From: Lycorma delicatula
Taxonomy: Eukaryota; Arthropoda; Insecta; Hemiptera; Fulgoridae
DNA length: 64,000 nucleotides
Direction: 5' to 3'
NCBI RefSeq assembly: GCF_047948215.1
Contig: NC_134467.1
Location: 33,376,520-33,440,519 of the forward strand
The notes beneath the pieces were generated by a model. That model was not told the origin of the DNA. It did no database searches and worked only from the letters and a program-made list of their open reading frames with translations. Below are positions 51,481 to 62,389 of this stretch, piece after piece. Positions within the stretch are counted from its first letter, which is position 1, and every line of letters begins with the position of its first letter. The position numbers were made by a program, and so were the translations under genes.

Positions 51481-54060
51481 TAGCGGACCCGACAGACGTT
51501 GTGTTGACGCGGCATTATTCTGTAATAAATGCACACACATAAATATAAGTAACTTAATTAAGTTAAAATTAGCAGGAATGTGTTTTAAATTTCATTAAAA
51601 TGATTATTAGTATGATATTATCAGTTTGTGATTGTTGTATTATTGTAATGGGTTTATTGATTAATTAATATTTATTTTCACTAAATATTGAGATGTCCGA
51701 TGAAAATTGAATTAAAAAATCGAAACGTCGTAAAATTAATAATTAGTGTAATTAATAAATTTTCATCCACATTACTACTAATTTTCACATAACATCATTC
51801 TAAAAAAGTACCTCCTACATATTTTTATTTAATAATTTTGATGTTTCATAACCATGTAACAGCTTAATTAATCAATTAATAAAAAAATTAAACCACTGTA
51901 AAAAAGCAACGTAGTTAAAATTTTAGTAGAAATTTTTATCATTTTTCTCATTCTTTATTTTAACATCTATTTTACCAAATATTAGATAATTGTAAAATAA
52001 AAATAATTTTAGAAAACGTTTTATAAAATTAATCAGCTAAAACATTATAAATTCAATTTTTTAAATATACTTTAAACTATATTATAAGTAACTTATATTT
52101 TAATTTTATAAATGTTATAATTTATTTACAAACTTAAATTTTTATTTTCAAAGAGCCGTTCAATACTTCATAAGTTGCATAGAATCAAATGAGAACTGAC
52201 AATTTAAATTTGTAGGTTAAGTTGATTGTTATTGAATGCACGTGTATACATCATTAAAATTCATGTAAAATACTCACTTCAATACTGCACCTTACAAATT
52301 TGCACGATGTACAATTTTTAATTAAACTTTAAAACGTTATTTCAATAAATAATAATATAATATTCTCAATAAGTGGCAATTCTAGCAGACTCGACAATGC
52401 TTCGCTACTGCTAGATCTGAGTATACATACACAGATTAAATGACAACAATTGAAAGTTTCATCAAACCTTAAAAAACTGAACATTAGCAATTTAACAAAA
52501 TTTAACCTTTCACTTTATAAAATTCAGAAAGTAAATAAATCAAATTGTCAGAACAGCACTACCTATCGGATTTAATTCTAAGTATTCTCTAAATACGAAT
52601 GTTAATGTAAGAACAACACTAAGCTACGACGCAAGTAAGTGATATGCGAAACAGCAACAAAATAAAAAAAATTCCTAGAATCCGATCGCAGCACCAACTA
52701 CCGGGTTTGACTAATAAACCAAAAATTAAAAAAAAAACCTTCTAAAACGCGATCACAGCTCTGCCTACCGGACGCAATTGTGAACCTTAACCATCCCAAG
52801 ATCAACAACACGTAATAAATTTTTAAAAAAATTTCAATTCAATACTGTACCTTACAAATTTGCACAATGTATATTTTTTAATTACACTTTAAAACGTTAT
52901 TTCAATAAATAATAATATAATATTTCTCAATACGCGCACAATTCTAAACGCGTTTGCACTGCTGCCTACTTGTTACTTAATCAGTTGTGATTTTGTTTAC
53001 ATTGGCAACGGCCATACGTGCTCTTTGTGATTGGTCGTTGTGTTTGACAGCCGCCATATTGCATTGATCTGATTGGTTTTCCTTTGTTTACAATTCCATC
53101 TGATTTATTAGCCTCTTATTTATTAAAAAACTGTACCTTACAAATTTGCACAATGTATATTTTTTAATTACACTTTAAAACGTTATTTCAATAAATAATA
53201 ATATAATATTTCTCAATACGCGCACAATTCTAAACGCGTTTGCACTGCTGCCTACTTGTTACTTAATCAGTTGTGATTTTGTTTACATTGGCAACGGCCA
53301 TACGTGCTCTTTGTGATTGGTCGTTGTGTTTGACAGCCGCCATATTGCATTGATCTGATTGGTTTTCCTTTGTTTACAATTCCATCTGATTTATTAGCCT
53401 CTTATTTATTAAAAAACTGTACCTTACAAATTTGCACAATGTATATTTTTTAATTACACTTTAAAACGTTATTTCAATAAATAATAATATAATATTTCTC
53501 AATACGCGCACAATTCTAAACGCGTTTGCACTGCTGCCTACTTGTTACTTAATCAGTTGTGATTTTGTTTACATTGGCAACGGCCATACGTGCTCTTTGT
53601 GATTGGTCGTTGTGTTTGACAGCCGCCATCTTGCATTGATCTGATTGGTTTTCCTTTGTTTACAATTCCATCTGATTTATTAGCCTCTTATTTATTAAAA
53701 AACGGTTTTCTCGCGATTTTTTGTAACATAATAATAACACAAAATTACAAAATATTTTTCTCAATTTGATCGCAGCACCAACTGTCGGGACAAACTAAAA
53801 TTAAAATAGAATATTATTGAATATTCGATACTGCGATGGTAGTGCAGTCTGCCGGATCCAATGTAAAACATTCCAAAATCAACAACTACTTATAAATAAA
53901 AAAATAATTATTAAAACATTTTTCAGTGGAACAAATTGTGAATCTAAATCATTCTCGAATCCTCTTGAACACACACACAAAATTTCATCAAAATCAGTCC
54001 AGCCGTTTAGGAGTTCACTTTCATACACACGCACACAAGAAATATATATATATACAAAGA
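51479..54060 (+). repeat. Repeat G, 2.6 kb, with nested tandem array
   Basis: Begins 'ctagcggacccgacagacg' and ends 'aatttcatcaaaatcagtcc', 'agccgtttaggagttcac', 'acacacgcacacaagaa'. These are terminal phrases common in insect non-LTR or non-autonomous elements. A family B variant on the minus strand is embedded at about 52385-52600, and a 286-bp tandem triplication at 52844-53701. No ORF of note. Confidence 0.55.
52844..53701 (+). repeat. Three tandem copies of a 286-bp unit
   Basis: Units start at 52844, 53130 and 53416, each beginning 'actgtaccttacaaatttgc'. Units 1 and 2 appear identical and unit 3 differs by one base (catcttgc for catattgc). Each unit has two inverted CCAAT boxes ('gtgattggtc', 'ctgattggtt') and 'cagccgccat'. 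A diverged partial unit precedes at about 52286-52372. Confidence 0.93.
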
Positions 54061-54115
54061 TATATATACTCACATCTAGCAATAGCGAATCATTGACGGG
54101 TCTGCTATTGTATAT
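54061..54115 (+). repeat. Family B 3' end fragment
   Basis: 'tctagcaatagcgaatcattg' and 'acgggtctgcta' match the terminal stem-loop of family B at 31745-31778. Confidence 0.6.
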
Positions 54116-54773
54116 AACCTTTTGAGCTGACGGTGGTGTTGGGGTCTGGGTGATGTAAAACGTGAAGAATCGTCGTTCACGTTTCACATCTCCCAAACCC
54201 AAAACCACCGTTAGCTCATAAGTTCATATATATACATATGTATATTTTACTTTCTTGTGGACACGATAGCTGCCGTAATTTTGCGCCAATCACTTTCAAA
54301 TTGTTTTTTAAATATAAGTCGTTCCAAAATCTCGGTCGAGTTCGTTAACGGCCAAAATCGGACCATGGTGGTGGAAAATGGGGAGGCTTTTTCGATAAAA
54401 CAAAATATCGTTGTAACTTTCTTATTAAGAAAATATGGAATTTGTTTTAAGTTCCTATTATTTTTTGAATAAGGGACTAAAACTTACGTAAGTAAAGTTT
54501 TTTGATATCAACAACTATTGGTCCATGGGGTGGAAAAAATGGGGTTTTTAAGACGAAAAAAAAAATCATATTTTTCTTAATAAGCATAGTATCAAATCGG
54601 TTTAAAGTGGCCGTTAGTCCTCTAAAAATTATCTAAAACTTTTGTCTGGAACAATTTTTGATATGACCAACCCTTTCGGCAAGGGATACCAAAAAAAAAA
54701 CCCAAGATTATCGCTATAACTTTCTTAAGTAAAATATTAAATTTGTTTAAAGTTTCTACGGTTTTTTTTGGAT

Positions 54774-55376
54774 TTTTTTTCTCTTCAGTCATTTGACTGG
54801 TTTGATGCAGCTCTCCAAGATTCCCTATCTAGTGCTAGTCGTTTCATTTCAGTATACCCTGTACATCCTACATCCCTAACAATTTGTTTTACATATTCCA
54901 AACGTGGCCTTCCTACACAATTTTTTCCTTCTACCTGTCCCTCCAATATTAAAGCGACTATTCCAGGATTCCTTAATATGTGGCCTATACATCTGTCTAC
55001 TGTTTTAACTATATTTTTCCAAACGCTTCTTTCTTTATCTATTTGCCGCAATACTTCTTCATTTGTTACTTTATCTACCCATCTGATTTTTAACATTCTC
55101 CTACAGCACCACATTTCAAAAGCTTCTAATCTTTTCTTCTCAGGTACTCCGATCGTCCAAGTTTCACTCTGATATAAAGCTACGCTCCAAACATATACTT
55201 TCAAAAATCTTTTCCTGACGTTTAAATTTATTTTTGATGTAAACTAATTATATTTCTGTCCGAAGGCTTGTTTCGCCTTTGCTATTCGGCATTTTATATT
55301 TTTCCTGTTTCGTCCCAAGTAATTCTACTTCCCAAATAAGAAAATTCTTCTACCTCCATAATCTTTTCTCTTCCAA
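54774..55376 (-). mobile_element. RTE-like LINE, severely 5'-truncated (copy 3)
   Basis: Inserted in family C, flanked by the 11-base duplication TTTTTTTGGAT (54763-54773 and 55377-55387). The 3' end again is ORF2 stop, 'agag', then poly(A). Confidence 0.88.
54785..55365 (-). pseudogene. RTE-like ORF2 C-terminal fragment (copy 3)
   Basis: Frame 55204-54785 encodes KVYVWSVALYQSETWTIGVP, EAFEMWCCRRMLKIRWVDKV, CIGHILRNPGIVALILEG and ends AASNQSND-stop. Upstream (to about 55365) the EEFSYLGSRIT region continues in a shifted frame. The RT catalytic motif is not included. Confidence 0.88.
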
Positions 55377-55655
55377 TTTTTTTGGATAAGAACCTAATAC
55401 CTATCTAAGTAAAGGTTTTTTGATATCACCAACATTTGGTCCAAGGGGTGGAAAAAAATGAGGTTTATAAGACAAACAAAAATCTACTTCTCTTAATAGG
55501 TACAGTATCGAATCGGTTTAAAGTAGTCGTTAGCTCTCTTTTGTCTGAAACAATCTTTGATATGATCAACCCTTAAGGAAAGGGATGACCATAATTTTGC
55601 TCCTAATTATCAATGGTGAAATCTACCTCCACCTTCCGGCAAGCTGAAAGGAATT

Positions 55656-56695
55656 TTTTTTTTGGTTTCAGTTTATTTGGCTATAACCTTTCTAATTGTT
55701 ATTATTAATAGCCAGGAAAGTTATGGAACATTTCACCTAAGTTTATTTAAGTAAATTCAGATTTAAAAAAAATTATTATTATTATAATTTTATTAGATTT
55801 ATTGTTCAATTTTTTGTAATTATTTATAATTATTAAACAATCAATGTGCTCTTTTGTTAATATATTTTTATGTCAGATTATTATACAATATACTTTATAA
55901 TTTAATAGAATATTATAATCATACTTTCTGATATTATTATTATTATTAATTAATTAATAAATCAACGAAATTACTTTACATTAATTATAATTTATTCATT
56001 ATTTTGCAAAAAAAAACCAAAATACAACAAAGAAGTTTATGTGATGTAATATATTAATATATATGTGTGTACACATATCTAAATTAGTAGTATACGATGG
56101 TTTTACATTAATAATGCAGTATTGCAGTCTAATTAATAAGAAATTACAAAAATGTTATTTATAATAAATAAAACATAATTCATATTATCTTAAATATATG
56201 TTGTTCTATGTTTAAGTAACATACGGTAAAATAAAATGTAACAAATTTATTATTTAATTAATTGTTTTTTTTTATATTTTCTTAATTAATTATAAATACT
56301 AATAAGCTACGTAAAGGTAACATAACGATAATAAATTAATTATAAAAGCGTCTTTTGTAGGATTAATTTTACCATTAAATTGTAAAGGGTTATGGTTTGG
56401 TTGTTAAAAAGCAGTTTAATAAATGTTTTAATTAGGTGGTATGTTGTTTCCATAATCTTAAAGGGCTTTGCTGAATTTAAACGATATTGCAATATTATTA
56501 CTAATAAAAAGGGAAAGTAAAAGAGAGGGAAAATATTAAACGTAAATTTACCTTTTCTTTGTCACTCATACCGTTTTCTCCCTTTTTACCAATTTAATCT
56601 CAAACATATTACAAAAAATTTCTATAGGTACAAATTTTTATGTATTATCAGAAAGGAAATCCTTAGTTAAGATTATTTTTATTAAATTTATATAT
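55656..56695. other. AT-rich sequence, nothing recognised
   Basis: About 1 kb without coding or repeat landmarks. Confidence 0.45.
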
Positions 56696-57070
56696 AGAGT
56701 GTGTCAAAAGTATGGGACCCAACAATTTTAAAAACTTCAAGAAAAAAAACTGTAAAATTCGAGATAAACCCACCGGATTTGTCTAGTGGTGAACGCGTCT
56801 TCGCAAATCAGCTGATTTCGAAGTGGAGAGTTCTAAGGTTCAAATCCTAGTAAAGGATTGATAACTTTTATACGGATTTTATGTATTTATTACCCATTTA
56901 ACATAATTGTGTTACATTAAAAATGATATAACGTGTTTTTTTAACCTCAATTATTTATCTTTTACCTAAATTTCTCAAAATTATTAAAAATACAGTTCTG
57001 GAATTTACCTTTTTAAAAAATAAAACAAAATTAAAATCTTTCAATTAAAGAAAATTTTCAATATTGCAAA
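56696..57070. repeat. Transposon end, SINE1 head and AT-rich flank
   Basis: 'tagagtgtgtcaaaagtatggg' at about 56695 resembles a DNA-transposon terminus. 56764-56881 is a SINE1 head only ('ccggatttgtctagtggtgaac', box B 'aggttcaaatcctag'). The flank has phrases ('tacctaaatttctcaaaatt') echoed at 59990-60010 (repeat H). Confidence 0.5.
56764..56881 (+). mobile_element. SINE1 copy m, head only
   Basis: Box A-like and box B-like segments are intact ('gtctagtggtgaacgcg', 'ggttcaaatcctagt'). The copy breaks off after 'tttatacggattt'. Confidence 0.82.
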
Positions 57071-57104
57071 ACAAAAGAATTAAATACCTAAAAAAAAAAA
57101 CTAA

Positions 57105-57135
<31 letters not shown>

Positions 57136-57138
<3 letters not shown>

Positions 57139-58473
57139 GTGATTCAAAGAAACGGGAAATTAAAAAAATTAAATAACGTTAATGAAACATTTTTTTTAGA
57201 AAATGAATTTTATTTCATGTAATTGTACAAATGTTGCCATTTTAGGATACATACATTTTAGTTTATTTTTTAAAGATGATATCTTGCAGGTGACCTCCTC
57301 TTCTACGTAAACGCTCACGAAGTCTCTTCATTAAATTGTTCACGGTTTGACGTAACATCTCAACTGGAATTTCCGCAATTACTTCTCGGATCTTTGCCTT
57401 CAGTTCTTCCGTTGTAACAGGTCTACTGTGGAACACTTTGCTTTTAAGGTGTCCCCACAAAAAGTAATCGCAACCTGAGAGATCAGGCGATCTGGGAGGC
57501 CATCTAATGTCACCGTTTCGTGAAATGACACGTTGTCCAAACAATCGGCGTACAGCTGCCATCTATATTCGTGCAGTATGTGACGTTGCTCCTTCTTGTT
57601 GAAACCAGGCTGTGTTAAGAATCGATGGAAATCTTTTTTTTGTTCCACAACAAAGGTTTCAAGCACGGCTACGTAATGAGCTGACGTCACTGTAATCGCA
57701 AGACCGTTTTCATCCTCAAAAAAATAAGGGCCTATAACACCGTAAGATGACATAGCACACCATACGGTCACTTTTTGGCTGTGCAACGGACGCTGGTGTA
57801 GCTGCGTAGGATTTTCTTGTGCACAGTATCTGAAATTTTGCTCGTTAACAAATCCACTGAGGTGAAAATGCGCTTCGTCTGACATCCACAATTTGTGAAC
57901 AAACTCCTAGTTATCATTTATCTTCTGAAGCATTACATTACAGAATTGTGCTCTCACAACTGCATCGTTCGGTTTCAGTTCCTGGACGATCTACAACTTG
58001 TATGGATGGTATTTCAAGTCCTTCACTAACATTCTTCGAACACTTGAACTATGCAATTGTAAAGATGCTGAGAGACGACGGATTGACCGATGTGGACTGC
58101 ATGTGACAGCATCTTGTAAAGCTTGAACATTCTGTGGTGTACAACGGTTCGCTCACCGCCTGGAGGTTTCTTTTTCATTGCCGAACCGGTTTCCTCAAAA
58201 TTAGATATCCATGTTTTAATTGCACGTGCTGATGGAACACGGTCGTGCCGTCCCAGATTAAAATGACGGCAAAATTCTCTACACGCCCCTCCACACTGTC
58301 GTTGTTTTTGTAAAACGCTTTGATAGCAAATGCACGTTGCGCACCACTCCAAGGATCCATGACAACTAAATGGCAGGTTAGGTTAGGGAGGCTGGCGCCA
58401 CTTATTAAGTGGTACCAATCGCCCACGGCACCAACACAACTTTCAAAATTTCCCGTTTCTTTGAATCACTCTG
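57136..58473 (-). mobile_element. Tc1/mariner-superfamily transposon, copy 4 (third family)
   Basis: 1338 bp, inverted repeats 'caggtgattcaaagaaacgg' and (complement of the right end) 'cagagtgattcaaagaaacg', differing by a small indel. Flanked by TA at 57134-57135 and 58474-58475; the left flank is a TA microsatellite. Transposase on the minus strand. Confidence 0.92.
57263..58360 (-). pseudogene. Tc1/mariner-type transposase pseudogene (copy 4)
   Basis: Starts MDPWSGAQRAFAIKAFYKNN at 58360, shifts frame after about 25 codons into REFCRHFNLGRHDRVPSARA and ISNFEETGSAMKKKPPGGER (helix-turn-helix region). The catalytic part has MWMSDEAHFHLSGFVNEQNF (first Asp kept, about 57885), a second motif reading QQEGATSHTARI-stop near 57575 (Glu for Asp), and WPPRSPDLSGCDYFLWGHLK (about 57480), ending RRGGHLQDIIFKK at 57263. 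Frameshifts, one stop and the Asp-to-Glu change make it inactive. The sequence '(ttagg)2' just upstream of the start is incidental. Confidence 0.88.
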
Positions 58474-58960
58474 TATATCGTATAGTAAACATTGTAATCG
58501 ATCCAGTTTGGGCATATACGATTTCACCGGATCTTAACGTTTTGACAACTAAGATAGCCAAAAAACCGAATAGAAATTTTCCGGATGTTCGTATATACGT
58601 GTATGTGTTCGGTCTTACACTCCATATATCTACAGAACTACTGGACCGATTTTGACCAAATTTAATCCGATTACTTCTATATATGGGTCATTGATACCGT
58701 TAGATTTTCACCATAAAAAAGATCAAGGGGGTGAAGGCTATAAAGCAAGGTTACCCTCTGTATCTCGAAATTTCATCTAATTAAGGCCATTTTTTTCTTA
58801 GGCACACTTCTAAACGATTAAAAAATAACAATATTTGCAAAAAAAAAACTTTTTGCAAAATCGCTCTCCCTCCCGGAAAAATGTTGTAGTCGACTATTAA
58901 TGTTGTGACGTCACAGGTGATCAGTAGAATTAAATAAATTAATAATATTTAAAGCGTATA
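58474..58960. repeat. Transposon-like non-coding sequence
   Basis: 'acagaactactggaccgattttgacc' (two halves: acagaactactgg, accgattttgacc) and 'gatcaagggggtgaagg' are phrases seen at the ends of dispersed elements in insects. No partner in this window beyond the 'ctggaccgattt' core of family B. Confidence 0.35.
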
Positions 58961-58964
58961 AAAA

Positions 58965-59040
58965 TAACTGGGTGTGGCTTGGATTCGAACTCGATTGTCC
59001 GGTTGACTCGGTACCTGGCGAGTTAAGCCTGGCGGCTATA
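58965..59040 (-). repeat. tRNA-like sequence, possible third SINE head
   Basis: Minus strand: 'atagccgccaggcttaactc' (weak box A), 'cgagttcgaatccaagcc' (good box B), spacing about 45 bases. It does not fold into a full cloverleaf and differs from SINE1 and SINE2. Confidence 0.4.
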
Positions 59041-59325
59041 TCAGTCTTACGATTGTACAAACAAAATTCGTACTAAAGTTATGAAATTACATTAGTTAGC
59101 GCCGACCCCGTTGCCGCTAATACCGCCACAACCGCGCGATATGGGAGTACTAAAATATAAATTTTATTATATTTAAATATAATGATGAATGTTTTATGCT
59201 AATTTGTGTGTGTAAGCTGTGTATAAGAAACAACTTTCTTGTAATGGATTTGAACAGGAATAACGATTTAAAAAACTGAATGGTGTAGGGTGTGTATGCA
59301 ATTATTTAACAATACTTTATGTCGG

Positions 59326-59482
59326 TTTCCGTGGCGCGAGTGGTATTGTTTCGGCCTTTGGAGGTACCGGGTTCGAATCCCGGTCACACATGGCATTATC
59401 ACACGGTACAAAAATTGTCATTCATCTCATCCTCTGAAGAAATATCTAATGGTGGTCCCGGAGGTTAAAAAACAAAAAAACA
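59326..59482 (+). mobile_element. SINE2 copy f
   Basis: 'ccgtggcgcgagtggtattg' (box A), an altered anticodon arm ('tttcggcctttggaggtacc'), box B 'gggttcgaatcccgg', 'cacacatggcattatcacac', tail 'tggtcccggaggttaaaa'. Confidence 0.85.
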
Positions 59483-59633
59483 ATACTTTTTTAAGTATTT
59501 TAATAAAGATTACTCAGAACATTTTTGTTTATGTTTGATTTTGTTTTTGTTTTACCTGTAAATCGAGAATATCATCAAATATTTTCCGAATAGAAGGATT
59601 CTAAGCTATAGAACCTTTGATTTACTGTTTCAG

Positions 59634-59780
59634 TGCTTACGTAAAACTGGATTATTCCATCTTCCCCGACTGCTGAATGACAATAACAAAATCCTGTTCG
59701 GGAAGAAGAAAATACAATTCACTATACTGAACGTAGCCCTTGTATCAGCACCAGAAGAATTTCTTACCCCATTGATTTAA
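59634..59780 (+). other. Exon-like open frame, function unknown
   Basis: After a fair splice acceptor (tttactgtttcag, AG at 59632-59633) a frame stays open for 48 codons to TAA at 59778. It begins CLRKTGLFHLPRLLNDNNK and ends VSAPEEFLTPLI. The stretch is GC-richer than its surroundings. No start codon, no donor, no family recognised. It could be a decayed transposon piece instead; the minus strand also has partly open frames. Confidence 0.2.
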
Positions 59781-60255
59781 CACAAAAAAATGTTATGTGA
59801 ATACTTCGAAAAGATAACTAAGTTATAAAAGGTACAAAATTTAATTCCTAGACATCTTCTTGTATATGCAAACTTTTTTTCATTGACTTCGGTATTATTA
59901 ATAATAAATTCTACTTAGTTTAATGACGAAAACACAGTTATTTGATATGGATATTTTTCGATCCCATTTTTTATGTCTTTTACCCCAGATATCTCAAAAA
60001 ATACTAAAATTACACTTCTGGGGTCGATTGTTTTTACAATTTTTCAAGTCAAATTTCATATATAAAACTACAAAAAATACTCCTTAATTTGGGTCCCAAG
60101 GATTTTAAACTGACTTCATTTTACCGAAGGTGCAGAAATCAGAAATCAGCCGATACTGACTAACGAAACGTTTCCGAACTAATTTTGTATGATTTTTTTA
60201 ATTTTCAGTTATAAAACATGATCTGAAAGTTGATTACATGTTTCATGAATCACCT
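59781..60255. repeat. Repeat H: transposon end
   Basis: Ends 'gattacatgtttcatgaatcacctgta', similar in kind to the inverted repeat 'caggtgattca' of mariner copy 4. The interior shares 'tacccca/taaatttctcaaaa' phrases with 56950-57020. No protein remnant. Confidence 0.4.
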
Positions 60256-60265
60256 GTATATATGT

Positions 60266-60308
<43 letters not shown>
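60266..60308. repeat. (GT)n microsatellite
   Basis: About 40 bp of GT dinucleotides, next to the end of repeat H. Confidence 0.95.
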
Positions 60309-60310
<2 letters not shown>

Positions 60311-61020
60311 TAAACCAGATGAAAATATTTTATGTATTTAAAGGATTTTTTTTTAAATCCTTTAAAAAAAAGATGAAATGAGAAAAATTAAAAAAAGATG
60401 TCTTTATTCTATAAAAATAAATTTAGTAAAAAAAATTAAACTGATAATTTTCTCAAATTGACGTTTCCTTTTACTGACGTTTGACGCATTGACGTTTTTA
60501 GGAAAGTGTTAATATATATATATATAAGTATGCACAAGGATATTTTGATGTTTCCAGTAAATATTAGATTTTTGATCACGTGTAAAAACACGTGACTAGA
60601 ATTATATTTTCGATAGTTGCTGTATAAATAAAGAACGAAATAACTCACAACTGTTCCGATTTATTTTCCACTTCTATTGAAGTTTTCATGAACCAGTATT
60701 TTTTTCCTCACTTTTATTATTATTAAAATGCTATCATAAAGTTGTATAGACCTTTTGAAAAATCAACGGTAAAAATAAATAAATCAGAAAAAAAAAGTAT
60801 TTTATTCTACTATTGTCAGAATAAAAAGAAGAAAAAAAAAGTTTAAAATTAATACTATATGAACTAAAATAATTTAATATAATATATATTTAACTTTAAC
60901 CCTGAAAAAAAACTCGTTGAAATTTTATCAGTATTACAAATATGTTTTCTTTTCGTCAGAATTAAATTTCGCATCTCTAAATGTAAAAGCTAAATTAAAA
61001 ATTTATAAAAATACCGAACT
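60309..61020. other. AT-rich sequence, nothing recognised
   Basis: Contains a short inverted motif 'gatcacgtgtaaaaacacgtgac' near 60575-60597; no genes. Confidence 0.45.
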
Positions 61021-61058
61021 GCGGGTTGAGTTGGTCGGTAACAGGATGAGTAGGCCTT
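61021..61058 (+). mobile_element. SINE2 copy g, 5' remnant ending in target duplication
   Basis: 'gagttggtcggtaacagg' is a plausible decayed box A region. It ends in AGGATGAGTAGGCCTT (61043-61058), one copy of the LINE target-site duplication. Confidence 0.5.
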
Positions 61059-61907
61059 ATGTGTTTTGTCAGGAGTGCCTCCGATCGACCTTATGGCTCA
61101 TTTCAGAGTCGAAAGAGATCAAGGTGTTGAAGTTCATGAAGCGAGGCATAGGCTAATAGAGAGATGGCAGGAGAGATGGAGCACAGCAGGCCCTGGAGAC
61201 AGGACCAGAAGGCTAATCCCCGATCTAAGGAACTGGATATATAGAAAAAACGGTGAAATAAACTTTTACACGTCACAGTATTTTACAGGACACGGTAGTT
61301 TTAATTACTATCTGCATAGAGTCGGTAGAAGGGAAACTGCAGCCTGTATGTACTGTGACTGTGATGATGATGTCGAACATACTTTCACTGTATGTCATAA
61401 ATGGAGGGAAGAGAGAGACGGTATTGACCTGTCATCTGATGGAACTGGGAGACTAATCAATAACATGTTAAACAGTGAAGAAACTTGGAAAAAAGTTGAG
61501 TTGGTCATCAAAAGAATACTTATGCAGAAAAACAACGATGAGAGGAGACTACGATTTTAAACTTAAGCATAGGGCAGGGTGGACAGCCTCAGTGGTGAGG
61601 GCTGACATGCCGAGGTGTGTCGGTTCCGATGATCCACTGAGGACTCCTAAGGGTTTTTCGTTAGGTTAATATCAAGATCTGAAAAGTCCCAATCGCCACG
61701 TCGCGACAATGCATGGTATTGTCGTGACGTGGCGATATACGGATGGGACAAAAGAACTCAAAAGAACTGACCGGTGGGCCGACCTGCCATGCCGGACTTA
61801 TAGCCGGTAGGTGGGAAGGCCCATGAGTAGAACAGGCACTCCCCTGGGTGGCGCAATACCAACCAGTCGGACCGGCCCAGGGGAGTAGAGTACAAAAAAA
61901 AAAAAAA
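61059..61907 (+). mobile_element. R1-like LINE, severely 5'-truncated (copy 2)
   Basis: Flanked by the 16-base duplication AGGATGAGTAGGCCTT (61043-61058 and 61908-61923). Carries the C-terminal ORF2 part, the family 3' UTR (with a long inverted repeat around 'gccacgtcgcgacaatgcat' and its complement at about 61694-61735, then 'gaccggtgggccgacctgcc', 'ccggcccaggggagtag'), and a 15-base poly(A). Confidence 0.93.
61060..61560 (+). pseudogene. R1-like ORF2 C-terminal fragment
   Basis: Frame begins CVLSGVPPIDLMAHFRVERD, aligning with CVLSGTPPIDLIAKKRVERA of the 3710-5226 copy. It continues with QERWSTAGPGDRTRRLIPDL, the TSQYFTGHGSFNYYLHRVG block, and the Cys-His motif CMYCDCDDDVEHTFTVC. It ends RRLRF-stop where a frameshift removes the last 11 or so residues present in the other copy. 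No RT motif remains. The two copies are clearly diverged, so they represent different subfamilies. Confidence 0.9.
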
Positions 61908-62045
61908 AGGATGAGTAGGCCTTTCATCCGGAAGTCCCGGGTTCAAATCCCGGTCAGGTATGGAATTTTCACACATCCTACAAATCTTTCATGTTATCCA
62001 CTGAAGCAATAACTAACGGTGGTTCCGGAGATTAAACAAGAAAAA
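61908..62045 (+). mobile_element. SINE2 copy g, main part
   Basis: Resumes after the LINE with 'aggcctttcatccggaag', box B 'gggttcaaatcccgg', 'tcaggtatggaattttcaca', tail 'ggttccggagattaaac'. The LINE therefore landed in the anticodon-arm equivalent of this SINE. Confidence 0.82.
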
Positions 62046-62049
62046 AAAT

Positions 62050-62130
62050 ATATAGCGTCTCGGCATTTTGTGCAGAGGTCCCTTGTTCGAATCCCATTCA
62101 GGCATGCAAATTATTCATACGTTACTAATT
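62050..62130 (+). mobile_element. SINE2 copy h, fragment
   Basis: 'agcgtctcggcattttgtgc', box B 'ttgttcgaatccc', 'ttcaggcatgcaaattatt'. Tandem to copy g in the same orientation; 3' end decayed. Confidence 0.65.
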
Positions 62131-62389
62131 TTCACCGGGCTAATTACCATAAATATTTCATAACAATAAAAAAAAGCGGATATCACAGTTGTAGGGCTTT
62201 CCCATGATGTAGGTATTTATCAATTAATATGTTATTACATAATGAAAAACTATACGTTATTATTACAAAAAAAAAAAATAATAATAATAATATTGGGTTG
62301 AAGTTGAAGCACAAATTTCAAATCTCTTATTACTAAAAAAAAGGGTCCTTTCAATACTTAAATTTTAAAAGTTTTGAGTGCCTTTAAAA
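62131..62389. other. AT-rich sequence, nothing recognised
   Basis: An (AAT)n-like run at about 62268-62292; nothing else. Confidence 0.45.

Larger units (their letters stand above)
54120..55655 (+). repeat. Family C repeat, copy 4, split by an RTE-like LINE
   Basis: Plus-oriented: 'cttgtggacacgatagc', 'gcgccaatcactttcaaa', 'taacggccaaaatcggacc', 'ttttgatatgaccaaccc'. After about 54700 the early blocks ('aagtaaaatattaaatttg') appear again, so part of the family is present twice. LINE insertion at 54774-55376; the terminal 'cctccaccttccggc' end lies near 55630. Confidence 0.72.

Noticed and set aside
52286..53701. CRISPR array
   Set aside because: Units are 286 bp and contiguous without spacers, in a eukaryotic context.
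10325..62110. Functional tRNA genes at the box A/box B sequences
   Set aside because: The acceptor stems are missing and each head continues into a shared non-tRNA body with an A-rich tail, so they are SINEs.
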